Of a stretch of 64,000 nt of DNA, positions 28,680 through 36,835 are shown one piece after another. The notes under the pieces are model-generated. The model was not told the origin of the DNA. It saw only the letters and a program-made list of their open reading frames with translations, and searched no databases. Source of the DNA: Nocardia brasiliensis NBRC 14402 (GTDB lineage: Bacteria > Actinomycetota > Actinomycetes > Mycobacteriales > Mycobacteriaceae); NCBI RefSeq assembly GCF_000308475.2, contig NZ_BAFT02000112.1:124001-188000 (forward strand), given 5' to 3'. The position numbers and the translations under genes were made by a program. The stretch's first letter is position 1, and every line of letters begins with the position of its first letter.

Positions 28680-31600
28680 CACCAGCCAACCATCGTCGGT
28701 CCAGGATGCACGATCGCCGGTGCGCACCAGCAACCCCGGTGCGAACGGGTCGGCCAGGAATGGCCCGGCCGCCGCGTCGCCCACCCGGCCCAGGGCCGCG
28801 CCGCCGATGAAGACCTCGCCGAGCACCCCGGGGCGCACCGGTCTACCGCGCTCGTCGAGCACCAGCACCCGTGCGCCGGGAATCGGGCGCACCCGCCCGG
28901 TGCCGTCCAGCGGTCCGCGCGCCACGGCGCCCACATACTCCGGCACCGCGTAGGCCACGGTGCCGGCCGAGCCCGGCGCCGCCGTCGCGAGCAACGCGGG
29001 AAGAGTTGGCGCAGTGTCTGTTCCGGTGAGATCCCAGCGACAGACCGTCGCGGCGGCCGCGGCGGGGACCTGTGCTATCCCGGCCGCGATGCCGACCTCG
29101 GTGACGACGTGAGTCACCGCGAATTCCGTGATCAGCGCCGCCAATTCGGCGGGATCGGACCATTGCGCCGGTGTGGCGACGATCAACTGCGCGCCATCGG
29201 CCAGGGCCGCGAACAGTTCGACCGCCGCACGCGCATCGATGCGGCGCACCGCGAGCAGCCGCACATCTCGTGCGCGGTAGGCCGGGTCGGCGTTTCGGCA
29301 CCGCCGATCTGCCGCCACCGCACGGCGATCCGCGACCGCCACCGCCAGCGCCGCGGCGGGCGGCAGGACGCAGGTGTCCTCGCCTGACTCGGTCGCGGCA
29401 TCGAGCAGCGTCGTGACCAAGCGCACCAGACGCTCGGCCGCGTCGTCGGCCGGCGCGAGTTCGTCAGGGCGACCGGCGGCCAAGCGGGCGAACAACTCGC
29501 CGTAGGTCAACGACTTTGTGCCGCAACGGATCGCAGGCCGGCTGCTGGGAAAGCTGTGGCCGCGGCGGATGACCTCGGCCAGGTCGGGCACATCGGCGAG
29601 GTCGACGCCGGTGGACCACTCGCCGAGCACCCGCTCGCGTTCGGCGGCGGTCAATTCCTCCGGCGCCGCAACGGGAGTCGCCTCGATGAGCGCGGCCAGC
29701 CCGGCCACCGTCGGATTGTCGAAGACCACCCGCACGTCGATCTCCACCCCGAATTCGGCACGCAGCCGCGGCACCAACCGGTTGGCCAGCAAGGAATGCC
29801 CGCCGAGGTCGAAGAACGAGTCATCGGCGCCGACCCGGTCCAGGCCGAAGATCTCCTGATACAGCTCGACGAGCCGAATCTCGGTGGCGGTGCCCGGTTC
29901 TCGATAGCCGTGCGCGATCCGGACCGGCTCCGGCAGCGCGTCACGATCGAGCTTGCCGTGCTTGGTCAGCGGGATCTCGTCGATCAGCATGAACGCCGCG
30001 GGCACCATGTACTCGGGCAGACTGGCGGCAGCCCGCGCCCGCACCTGCTCGAGGTCGAGGTCACCGGCGGCGGGCACCACGTAGGCCGCGAGCATGGTGC
30101 CGATCGAGCGGTCGGCCACCGCGACGACCGCACAGTGCCCGACGCCGGGATGCGCCGCGATGGTGGCCTCCACCTCGCCGAGTTCGATGCGGAACCCGCG
30201 CACCTTCACTTGGGCGTCGGCGCGGCCGACGAATTCGAGCACGCCGTCGGCTCCACGCCGGGCCAGATCGCCGGTCCGGTACAGCCGTGCGCCCGGCAGG
30301 AACGGATCGGCGACGAAACGGTCCGCCGTCGGCCCGGCCCGATGCAGATACCCACGCGCCAATTGCGCTCCCCCCAAATAGATTTCCCCGACGACGCCGT
30401 GCGGGACCAGCTGCAGTCGCTCGTCGAGCAGGTAGCAGTACACGTTGCGGTTCGGCACGCCGATCGGCACGATCCGGGTGCCCTGCGGACCGTCGACAGG
30501 CATATGCGTCGCGGAGACCACCGCCTCGGTCGGACCGTAGTGGTTGCGTAGTTCGGCGTCGAAGACCCCCGCGAAGCGATCGGCCACCTCGCCGAGCAAC
30601 GCCTCGCCGCCGACCGGAACATGGCGCAGCGCACGCCATTCGCTCACTTCGGGCAGCAGCAGGAAGGTGCTCAGCGTCGACGGCACCATGTGCAGCACGG
30701 TGATACCGCAGCGGGTGATCAGGTCGGCGACGTACGGGATGTCGCGGAACGCGGCGGGCTTCGGAATCACCAGGCACGCACCGACAGTCAGCGTGACGAA
30801 GATATCCAGCAGCGACGCGTCGAAACTCACCGGCGAGGACTGCAACAGCCGGTCCTCGGCCGTCATCCCCCACTCCGCGCGGAAGCCGTCCAGGTGCTCG
30901 GCGATCGCGGCGTGCGAAACCGCCACGCCCTTGGGCTTTCCGGTCGAACCCGAGGTATAGATGAGGTAGGCGAGATTGCCGGGACGCAGCGGGCGGACCC
31001 GTTCGGGATCGGCCGGATCGTGCTCGGGCAACTCGACCGCGGACTCTTCCGCGGCCACCAGCTCGACCATGCCGAACACCAGCCGCGGGCGCGCGTCTCG
31101 GTAGAACTCCTCGATGCGCTCGTCCGGGTCGGCCGGATCGATCGGCAGGTACGCGCCACCGGCTTTGAGCACCGCCAGCACCGCGACCACGAACTCCACC
31201 GAATTGCCCAGGCGCAGCGCGACCGCGTCCTCGGGACCGATTCCCTGCCCGATCAGCCAGTGCGCCAATCGATTCGCGCGACGATTGAGCTGGTCGTAGG
31301 ACAGTGCCACGTCGTCGGCACCGTCGTGGCGCGGCGCCAGCACCGCCGGTGCGCCGGGCGTGGCCGCGACGGCACGTTCGAACAGCGCGACCATCGTGGC
31401 CGGCGGGGTGTCCACCAGCACGCCGTGTGACTGCGCCAGCAACAGCGAACGATCCTGCGGGCCATACATATCCAGCTCGCCGACCTGGGCGCCCGGCGCG
31501 GTCAGCGCACTGCCGAGCAGCCGGACGTAGTGCGTGAGCAATTGCTCGACCAGCCCGTGTTCGACCTCGTCGGCCCAGTACTCGGCCTCGAGGTGGACAC

Positions 31601-32840
31601 CGTGCACGTCGAACACGGCCGTGACCCGCAGTGGCACCTGGGGCACCGAGCGGCCGAGGTCCACCCCGGTGGCGATGATGCCGTCGAACTCGAATCCGCG
31701 GGGCGCCTCACGCACGCCGAAACCGACCCGTACCAACTGTTCCAGGCCGTCCCGGCCGTTGCCGCGGTCCGGGTTGATCTCGCGGATCACCCGATCGATA
31801 CCGACTTCCTGGTGCGCGAATGCCGCGGCACAGGTGTCCCGTACGCCCGCGGCGAACTCCGCGAAGGTGTCGCCCGGCCGGACCGCCGCACGCAGCAGCA
31901 CCGTGTTGCCGAAGTACCCGATCACCGAGACCGCGGACGCGTCCCGGGTGGAGACGGGCACCGAGACGAGGAAATCCGTTGCCGCCGTGTAACGGTGGAT
32001 GAGCGCGTGGAACGCGGCGAGCGCCACCGCGAACGGCGTCGAGTCGTGTTCACCCGCGAACGCGTATACCCGCGCGAGCAGCTCGGGCGGCACCGCGAGC
32101 ACGCTGCGCCCCGTCCGGCGGTTCTCGGTATCCGCGACGATCGGCTTGCCCGGCAGCTCGAGCGGCTCGGGGAGCGGACGCAGTGTGCGGCGCCAGTAGT
32201 CGACCGCCGCGTCGTCGGGCGTGCTGGGCGCCTCGCCGAGCACGGCGACATCCACGAACTGGGCGCCCGGGCCGGCGAGCGGCTCGATGCCGTTGTACGC
32301 CGCGTTCAGTTCGGCGCGCAGCACGCTCCACGAGTCGTCGTCCCAGCAGATGGTGTGCGCGACCAGGATGAAGACGAACTCCTCGGCACCTGTGCGCACC
32401 AGGGTGCAGCGCAGCGGCGCCTCGGCGGCCAGATCGAAGGGACGGCCGAATTCGCGGCGCGCCAGCACTTCCGAGCGCCGGGCCCGACTCGGTTCGGCCA
32501 GCTCCGACAGGTCGTGTTCCTGCCAGGACGGTGACACGTCCGGCCGTACGATCTGGAACGGTTCGCCGTCGGCCGCCAAACCGTACGTGGTGTGCAGAAT
32601 GTCGTGCCGCGCGACGACCGCGCTCACCGCGGCCCGTAACCGGGGCACGGCCAACGGACCGGTCAAGCGGTACGCGACACAGATATTGAGGGTGGTGTCC
32701 GCGGGATCGCGGGTCTGCAGGAACCAGGCGCGGCGCTGGGCGGCCGACAGCGGATACCGCGCACCTTCGCTGATTTCGTGCGACAGCCGATCGGATCGAC
32801 TGTCCCGCAGGCGGTTCGGGGTATTGGCAATGGTCGACAT
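28671..32840 (-). CDS. NRPS C-A-T-A*, condensation motif lost and C-terminal A domain truncated
   Basis: 1389 residues. The condensation domain (about 28-455) has A-H162-T163-I-C-W-D-D in place of HHxxxDG, so the catalytic second His is Thr. The adenylation domain (about 480-985) looks functional: YTSGSTGKPKG (628-638), NHYGPTEA, YRTGDL and final PLTKHGKLDR; the hand-read code is D A L H P G H V S K. The carrier has GGHS (Ser1016). A second adenylation-like stretch (about 1095-1389) lacks the glycine-rich A3 loop and stops right after an A7-like VRTGDRA, so it cannot be catalytic. GAAGGA precedes the ATG. It follows the hydroxylase and formyltransferase genes. It may load an amino acid for tailoring; role inferred only. 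Confidence 0.87.
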   Translation of the reverse strand: MSTIANTPNRLRDSRSDRLSHEISEGARYPLSAAQRRAWFLQTRDPADTTLNICVAYRLTGPLAVPRLRAAVSAVVARHDILHTTYGLAADGEPFQIVRPDVSPSWQEHDLSELAEPSRARRSEVLARREFGRPFDLAAEAPLRCTLVRTGAEEFVFILVAHTICWDDDSWSVLRAELNAAYNGIEPLAGPGAQFVDVAVLGEAPSTPDDAAVDYWRRTLRPLPEPLELPGKPIVADTENRRTGRSVLAVPPELLARVYAFAGEHDSTPFAVALAAFHALIHRYTAATDFLVSVPVSTRDASAVSVIGYFGNTVLLRAAVRPGDTFAEFAAGVRDTCAAAFAHQEVGIDRVIREINPDRGNGRDGLEQLVRVGFGVREAPRGFEFDGIIATGVDLGRSVPQVPLRVTAVFDVHGVHLEAEYWADEVEHGLVEQLLTHYVRLLGSALTAPGAQVGELDMYGPQDRSLLLAQSHGVLVDTPPATMVALFERAVAATPGAPAVLAPRHDGADDVALSYDQLNRRANRLAHWLIGQGIGPEDAVALRLGNSVEFVVAVLAVLKAGGAYLPIDPADPDERIEEFYRDARPRLVFGMVELVAAEESAVELPEHDPADPERVRPLRPGNLAYLIYTSGSTGKPKGVAVSHAAIAEHLDGFRAEWGMTAEDRLLQSSPVSFDASLLDIFVTLTVGACLVIPKPAAFRDIPYVADLITRCGITVLHMVPSTLSTFLLLPEVSEWRALRHVPVGGEALLGEVADRFAGVFDAELRNHYGPTEAVVSATHMPVDGPQGTRIVPIGVPNRNVYCYLLDERLQLVPHGVVGEIYLGGAQLARGYLHRAGPTADRFVADPFLPGARLYRTGDLARRGADGVLEFVGRADAQVKVRGFRIELGEVEATIAAHPGVGHCAVVAVADRSIGTMLAAYVVPAAGDLDLEQVRARAAASLPEYMVPAAFMLIDEIPLTKHGKLDRDALPEPVRIAHGYREPGTATEIRLVELYQEIFGLDRVGADDSFFDLGGHSLLANRLVPRLRAEFGVEIDVRVVFDNPTVAGLAALIEATPVAAPEELTAAERERVLGEWSTGVDLADVPDLAEVIRRGHSFPSSRPAIRCGTKSLTYGELFARLAAGRPDELAPADDAAERLVRLVTTLLDAATESGEDTCVLPPAAALAVAVADRRAVAADRRCRNADPAYRARDVRLLAVRRIDARAAVELFAALADGAQLIVATPAQWSDPAELAALITEFAVTHVVTEVGIAAGIAQVPAAAAATVCRWDLTGTDTAPTLPALLATAAPGSAGTVAYAVPEYVGAVARGPLDGTGRVRPIPGARVLVLDERGRPVRPGVLGEVFIGGAALGRVGDAAAGPFLADPFAPGLLVRTGDRASWTDDGWLVFA

Positions 32841-32875
32841 GATTCCTTCACCCCCCGGTTGAGCGTCGCTTCCCG

Positions 32876-32897
32876 GCTCGCGGTCCGAGCCGCGAGC
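32876..32897. other. Intercistronic hairpin between formyltransferase and NRPS
   Basis: GCTCGCGG (32876-32883) pairs with CCGCGAGC (32890-32897) around a six-base loop, in the 73-bp gap between the two genes. There is no T-tract, so it is more likely an mRNA-processing or stability element than a terminator. Confidence 0.4.
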
Positions 32898-32913
32898 ACC
32901 CCCTACCCAACCG

Positions 32914-33867
32914 TCAGCCGGCGACCGGCTCCGGCGTAGCGGTGAGATAGCCGCCGCGCCTGAAGAATTCGGCGCCGTCGTGCTCCACGCCGTCGGCCGT
33001 GCGCACCCGGGTCAGCACCAGTCCGCGATTGCGGCCGCGCACCGGATCCGGGCCGCACACCACGGCGCCGCCGCCCTCCTGCACGATGACGCGCCCCGCG
33101 GTGCCGCCGTAGCAGGCCGCCGACACCGACGCCGAGAGCACCTCGATCCGTTCGCCCCGGTAGTAGGCGAACGCCCGCGGGTACGGCTCGGAGAGGGCGC
33201 GCACGAAACGCTCCAGATCGACTGCGCTCCACTGCCAATCGATCTGGCTGTCCCGGTCGGAACGCTTGTGGAAGTAGGTCCGTTCGGCCTTGTTCTGCGG
33301 ACGCCAGACGGCGGTACCGGACTCGAGCAGGTGCAGGGCCTCGTGCACCGCGCCCGGGATGAGTTCCATGCCGGCGAGCACGAGTTCGGTCCCGGTGGCA
33401 TCCGGCGGAATCGGCAGCGAGCGCTGCACCAGGATGTCGCCGGTGTCCAGCTGCTCGTCCATCCGGTGCACGGTGAGCCCGAACTCCGACTCACCACTGA
33501 TCAGCGCCCACAGCACGGGCGAGAACCCGGTGAACTTGGGCAGCAGCGAATCGTGCAGATTGAGCGTCCCGTGCGGCGGAAGGGCGTAAAGCTCGGCGGG
33601 CATCCAGGTGTACCAGCTGTTCACCACGATGACATCGGGTTCGGCCCGCTTGACCAGATCGATCGTCGCGGCATCGGCGCGCTCGGTCAGATGCACCGGA
33701 ACGCCGTGCTCGCGGGCGAGTTCCTCGACCGAATCCGACCAGATCGCTTTATAGGACTGCGCACTGGCCGGGTGGGTCACCGCGAGCACCACCTCGTGCT
33801 CCGAATCGAGCAGCGCCTGCAGGGTTTTGCGGCCCCAGGTCTGGAAGCCGAACGACACGATGCGCAT
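32914..33867 (-). CDS. Formyltransferase (hydroxylysine N-formyltransferase candidate)
   Basis: 317 residues resembling methionyl-tRNA formyltransferase. The catalytic set is present: N103-L-H105-D-S-L-L-P and, after LTVHRMDEQ, D141-T-G-D-I; a C-terminal FMT-like domain follows. Automatic annotation would call it fmt, but the context argues otherwise: it lies between a lysine N-hydroxylase and an NRPS and has an iron box 23-41 bp upstream. Nocobactin-class siderophores carry an N-formyl-N-hydroxylysine, so transfer of formyl from 10-formyltetrahydrofolate to the hydroxylamine is the best guess. It is inferred, not shown. The ATG at 33865-33867 has GAGG eight bases upstream. Confidence 0.85.
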   Translation of the reverse strand: MRIVSFGFQTWGRKTLQALLDSEHEVVLAVTHPASAQSYKAIWSDSVEELAREHGVPVHLTERADAATIDLVKRAEPDVIVVNSWYTWMPAELYALPPHGTLNLHDSLLPKFTGFSPVLWALISGESEFGLTVHRMDEQLDTGDILVQRSLPIPPDATGTELVLAGMELIPGAVHEALHLLESGTAVWRPQNKAERTYFHKRSDRDSQIDWQWSAVDLERFVRALSEPYPRAFAYYRGERIEVLSASVSAACYGGTAGRVIVQEGGGAVVCGPDPVRGRNRGLVLTRVRTADGVEHDGAEFFRRGGYLTATPEPVAG

Positions 33868-33889
33868 GAACCGAACCTCATTCTCGAAA

Positions 33890-33908
33890 ATAAGTAAGGC
33901 TAGCCTAG
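33890..33908. promoter_or_regulatory. Iron box (IdeR/DmdR-like) before the formyltransferase
   Basis: ATAAGTAAGGCTAGCCTAG matches 14 of 19 consensus positions. It overlaps the stop codon of the lysine hydroxylase gene (33900-33902) and stands just upstream of the formyltransferase start. Confidence 0.7.
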
Positions 33909-35207
33909 CCTATTGGTTGCCCGCTGTGTTGCCGCCTGCGGTATCGCCGCGGATCGGGCGGGCGCCGAGGCGAGCACGCGATCGGACAATTCGCCGAGGC
34001 AGCTGAGGTTCGGGAATCCCGGGCCCTGCGCGAGGCCCGCGAGATTGGGCAGGTAGAGCTTGGTATCGAGCCCGGAGATCGCCAGATCATGACCGATCGA
34101 GGCCTCGATTCGCGCCTGCGTGATCGGTCCGCCGATGGCCAATTCGACCAGATCCGCGGCGTCCGAATCGAACAACTCGAGAAACCACAGAGGTTGCCCG
34201 CCGGTTGCGTCGACGACGAGATCGAAGGTGTGCACCTGATCCGGACGCAGATCGTTGCGCAGGGTGAGCGCGACCCCCTCCCCCTGCTCGGCCACCCGCA
34301 TCACCCGCCCCTGCAGGTGATGAACCCGGCTGTCGCCCAACAGGTTCTCCTGCACGCGCACCGAGAAGACACCACGATCCGTGCGCCGCACGACATCCCG
34401 GCGCTCCTGAATGCTCAGCGCCCGCCACTTCGCCGGGTCGCTGTAGAGCGAGTTCTCGAAGTAACTTTCGCCACGGGTATAGATGGTGGCCGCCGGTGAG
34501 ATCACCGACACCGTGAGCACGTCGTGGCGCACCAGCTCGTCCATCGCCGAGCCCGCGGTCTCGCCGCCGCCGATCACCGCGGCCCGCGACGAGGCCGGCA
34601 GCCTGCGCTTACCCGCGAGATCCCAGAAGTCCGCGATGCTCAGCACTTTCGGATGATCGGCCAGGGCCCGGCGCGAATGCCCGGGGCCGGTGATCATCAA
34701 GCGGTCCGCGTCGATCTCACTGACCGCACCGTCCGCGTCGGTCACGGAGACCGTCCAGCCGTCGGCGGCCGCGGAGATCTTGCGGACCGAACCGAGCACC
34801 AGTTCCAGCTCGGTCTTGCGGGCCACCCACTGCAGATACTTGGCCCAGACGTGGTGGTGCGGACTGGGTCGCCCGCGGTCCACCCATTCGGCGTAGGTGC
34901 CGCGTTCGACCAGGAACGAGGTCCAGCTGAACGCCATCATCGCCTCGTTGATCGCGTGGTTGTGGCCACGCGCCCAGGTGGAGTGATACGGGAAGCCCAC
35001 ATCCTTCTCCGGACTGGTGCCGAGCCGGTGCTGACCGTCGGTCCAGCCGCCGCTGGGCAACCAGTTGCCGCCCACCGCATGCGATTCCACGACGATGACC
35101 TGGGGTGCGGGCAGATCCAACGCACGAAGCACATGCGCTTTCGCCGCAACAGCCATCGCCTTCGGACCAGCGCCGACCACGAGAAGTCTGTCCACCGGTG
35201 CTCCCAT
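33900..35207 (-). CDS. mbtG: L-lysine N6-monooxygenase (MbtG-like)
   Basis: 435 residues, close to the MbtG length I recall (431). An N-terminal FAD site GAGPKAMAVAAKA (about 12-24) and a central NADPH site GGGETAG (about 212) are visible; the pieces GGNWLPSGGWTDGQHRLGTSP and YFENSLYS are typical of siderophore lysine/ornithine hydroxylases. It hydroxylates the side-chain nitrogen that becomes the hydroxamate. ATG 35205-35207 is first in frame, with GGAAT upstream. It is the first gene of the minus-strand operon and is divergent from the Mtb12-like gene across a 199-bp region carrying a weak iron box. Confidence 0.93.
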   Translation of the reverse strand: MGAPVDRLLVVGAGPKAMAVAAKAHVLRALDLPAPQVIVVESHAVGGNWLPSGGWTDGQHRLGTSPEKDVGFPYHSTWARGHNHAINEAMMAFSWTSFLVERGTYAEWVDRGRPSPHHHVWAKYLQWVARKTELELVLGSVRKISAAADGWTVSVTDADGAVSEIDADRLMITGPGHSRRALADHPKVLSIADFWDLAGKRRLPASSRAAVIGGGETAGSAMDELVRHDVLTVSVISPAATIYTRGESYFENSLYSDPAKWRALSIQERRDVVRRTDRGVFSVRVQENLLGDSRVHHLQGRVMRVAEQGEGVALTLRNDLRPDQVHTFDLVVDATGGQPLWFLELFDSDAADLVELAIGGPITQARIEASIGHDLAISGLDTKLYLPNLAGLAQGPGFPNLSCLGELSDRVLASAPARSAAIPQAATQRATNRLG

Positions 35208-35310
35208 CTGTGATTCCAGCCACCTCGCAGCTATCGGATCGGGCCGTCAGCTGCGATGACGTCGAGGCGGCCAGTCGACCGCACGACGTCGGGCGGGTGG
35301 CCCGCCCTAA

Positions 35311-35329
35311 TATGCATAGGCTTACCTTA
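35311..35329. promoter_or_regulatory. Weak iron box in the divergent hydroxylase/Mtb12-like promoter region
   Basis: TATGCATAGGCTTACCTTA matches 13 of 19 consensus positions, with the best agreement in its right-hand half. It lies in AT-rich sequence between the MbtG-like gene (minus) and the Mtb12-like gene (plus) and could serve both. Confidence 0.5.
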
Positions 35330-35406
35330 TATTTATGGGCAGTGCCAGCACTGTGGCGAAGAACCCAGGCGCAGCACCACCACGCCCCAAAGGAATGGAA
35401 ACGCAC

Positions 35407-35868
35407 ATGATCAAGCGCAATGCCCGCGTGGCTACCGCAGCAATCGCCCTCACCGCCGCCGCTCTCGGCGCCTTCGGCACGGTGGCCGCCGCCGCTCCCG
35501 CGACCGCAGCGCCGTCCATCGTGCGCACCGCCGCGCCGTCGGCGGGCGAGCTCCAGTCCAAGCTCTCGCTCGTGTTGAACTCCGGCGCTTCGCGTTCCGC
35601 GCGCGCGGCCGAGCTCGAGGGCGGCGAGGCCGACCTCGCGGTGATCGAGCGGGTCGGCGGCGTCATGGGCAGCGTGCCCGGCCTGACCTGGGCGGTGCAG
35701 AACGCGAATGCCGCGGGCGACACCCTCAACGCCGACCTCATGGTGACCGTGCCCGGCTACGGCACCTTCCCGCCGATCCAGATCGCCTGGCGGCAGATCG
35801 ACGGCGCCTGGAAGCTGACCAGCGAGTCCGTCGACACCATCGCGTACTACGCCGGACAGCAGCGCTGA
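35407..35868 (+). CDS. Secreted Mtb12-like (low-molecular-weight antigen) protein
   Basis: 153 residues from the ATG at 35407. The N-terminus MIKRNARVATAAIALTAAAL followed by an Ala-rich stretch is a clear Sec signal peptide, probably cleaved in ATAAPS. The mature part ends with a compact domain (ITWAVQNAN-like turn, TVPGYGTFPPIQIAWRQIDG, WKLTSESVD) that resembles the C-terminal domain of mycobacterial Mtb12/CFP-2. Its function is unknown. An earlier in-frame ATG at 35395 would put four residues before the signal peptide; both are compatible with the AAAGGA at 35389-35394. Its head-to-head position with the siderophore operon suggests iron regulation. Confidence 0.85.
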   Translation: MIKRNARVATAAIALTAAALGAFGTVAAAAPATAAPSIVRTAAPSAGELQSKLSLVLNSGASRSARAAELEGGEADLAVIERVGGVMGSVPGLTWAVQNANAAGDTLNADLMVTVPGYGTFPPIQIAWRQIDGAWKLTSESVDTIAYYAGQQR

Positions 35869-35946
35869 TCTCGTAGCGCCGCAACGACATCGGGCTCCGT
35901 GCCGCGCGCGGGGCCCGATGTGCCCGCCCACCACGAGACTTTCGAC

Positions 35947-35965
35947 TTTACTTAGGCTAGCCTTA
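35947..35965. promoter_or_regulatory. Iron box (IdeR/DmdR-like) directly before the SIP gene
   Basis: TTTACTTAGGCTAGCCTTA matches 14 of 19 consensus positions. It ends only five bases before the ATG at 35971, leaving no room for a Shine-Dalgarno sequence; transcription may begin at or very near the start codon. Confidence 0.72.
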
Positions 35966-35970
35966 GCCGC

Positions 35971-36678
35971 ATGGGTAAAGGAGCCAATGGTCTCATCCTG
36001 AAGGCGTGGCGGGCGGACGACTATCGCTTCCGGGTCACCTCGACCGAGAGCATCACGGACAAATACCAGCGCATCGGCTTCACCGCCGGCGGCCTGCTGG
36101 CGAACCACCCCGTGCACCCCACGCAGTGGGTCAGGCTGTGGATCCCCGACGCCGAGAGCGACAAGCTGCACCAGCGCGGCTACACCCTGGTCGATCAAGA
36201 TCCCGAGAACGACCACTTCTACATCGAATTCGCGCTGCACAGCGGTCCGGCCAGCGCCTGGGCACAGCGCGCCGCGGTCGGCGACGAGATCGAGGCCTGC
36301 GTGCTCGGCTCGAATTTCCGGCTGCCCGAGGCGACACCGAGCGAATACCTCGTCTTCGGCGACACCGCCTCGCTGCCCGCGATCAACTCGCTGCTCGACG
36401 CGATCGGCGACACCCCGGCCCGGGTCTGGCTGGAATGGCAGTACGAATCCGACACCACCCTGCCGGTGCGCAACAAGCCGCACCACCAGGTCACCTGGGT
36501 GCAGCGCATCGACGACGGCCGCCTGCTGCGCGAACAGGCGCACGAGATGTCGTGCGCGAAGGACGCGTTCGGCTGGGTCACCTGCGACGGTCACACCACG
36601 CGGTCCATCGTCAAGACGCTCAAGACCACCCACCAGCTGCCCAAGACGGCGATCAAGTCGCAGGCCTACTGGAAGTAG
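35971..36678 (+). CDS. Siderophore-interacting protein (SIP family flavin reductase)
   Basis: 235 residues. It has the SIP layout: an FAD-binding barrel with RGYTLVDQDPENDHFYIEFALH (about 69-90) and a nucleotide-binding half with LVFGDTASLPAINSLL (about 127-142) and a terminal KTLKTTHQLPKTAIKSQAYW. The family reduces ferric siderophores in the cytoplasm to release iron. In mycobacteria this domain is fused to the N-terminus of the IrtA transporter; here it is a separate gene, and the IrtA-like protein at 39981-41828 lacks it. The ATG follows an iron box with no ribosome-binding site. Confidence 0.92.
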   Translation: MGKGANGLILKAWRADDYRFRVTSTESITDKYQRIGFTAGGLLANHPVHPTQWVRLWIPDAESDKLHQRGYTLVDQDPENDHFYIEFALHSGPASAWAQRAAVGDEIEACVLGSNFRLPEATPSEYLVFGDTASLPAINSLLDAIGDTPARVWLEWQYESDTTLPVRNKPHHQVTWVQRIDDGRLLREQAHEMSCAKDAFGWVTCDGHTTRSIVKTLKTTHQLPKTAIKSQAYWK

Positions 36679-36835
36679 CACACCGCTCCGCCGTCCGGCG
36701 GGGTTCGGTTCATCCCACGGGATGACTCGATAGCGACCTGCTGTAGACGCGCGATGACCTGCCTGTCGGCCAAGCTGGGACCCGGATGCACGACCGGTCC
36801 CGCGGGACCGGCAACGGAGCGGGAGGTCACCTGTC

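Noticed and set aside
32914..33867. Calling this gene methionyl-tRNA formyltransferase (fmt)
   Set aside because: Housekeeping fmt normally sits with def and priA; this copy has an iron box and lies in a siderophore operon, so a tailoring role fits better.
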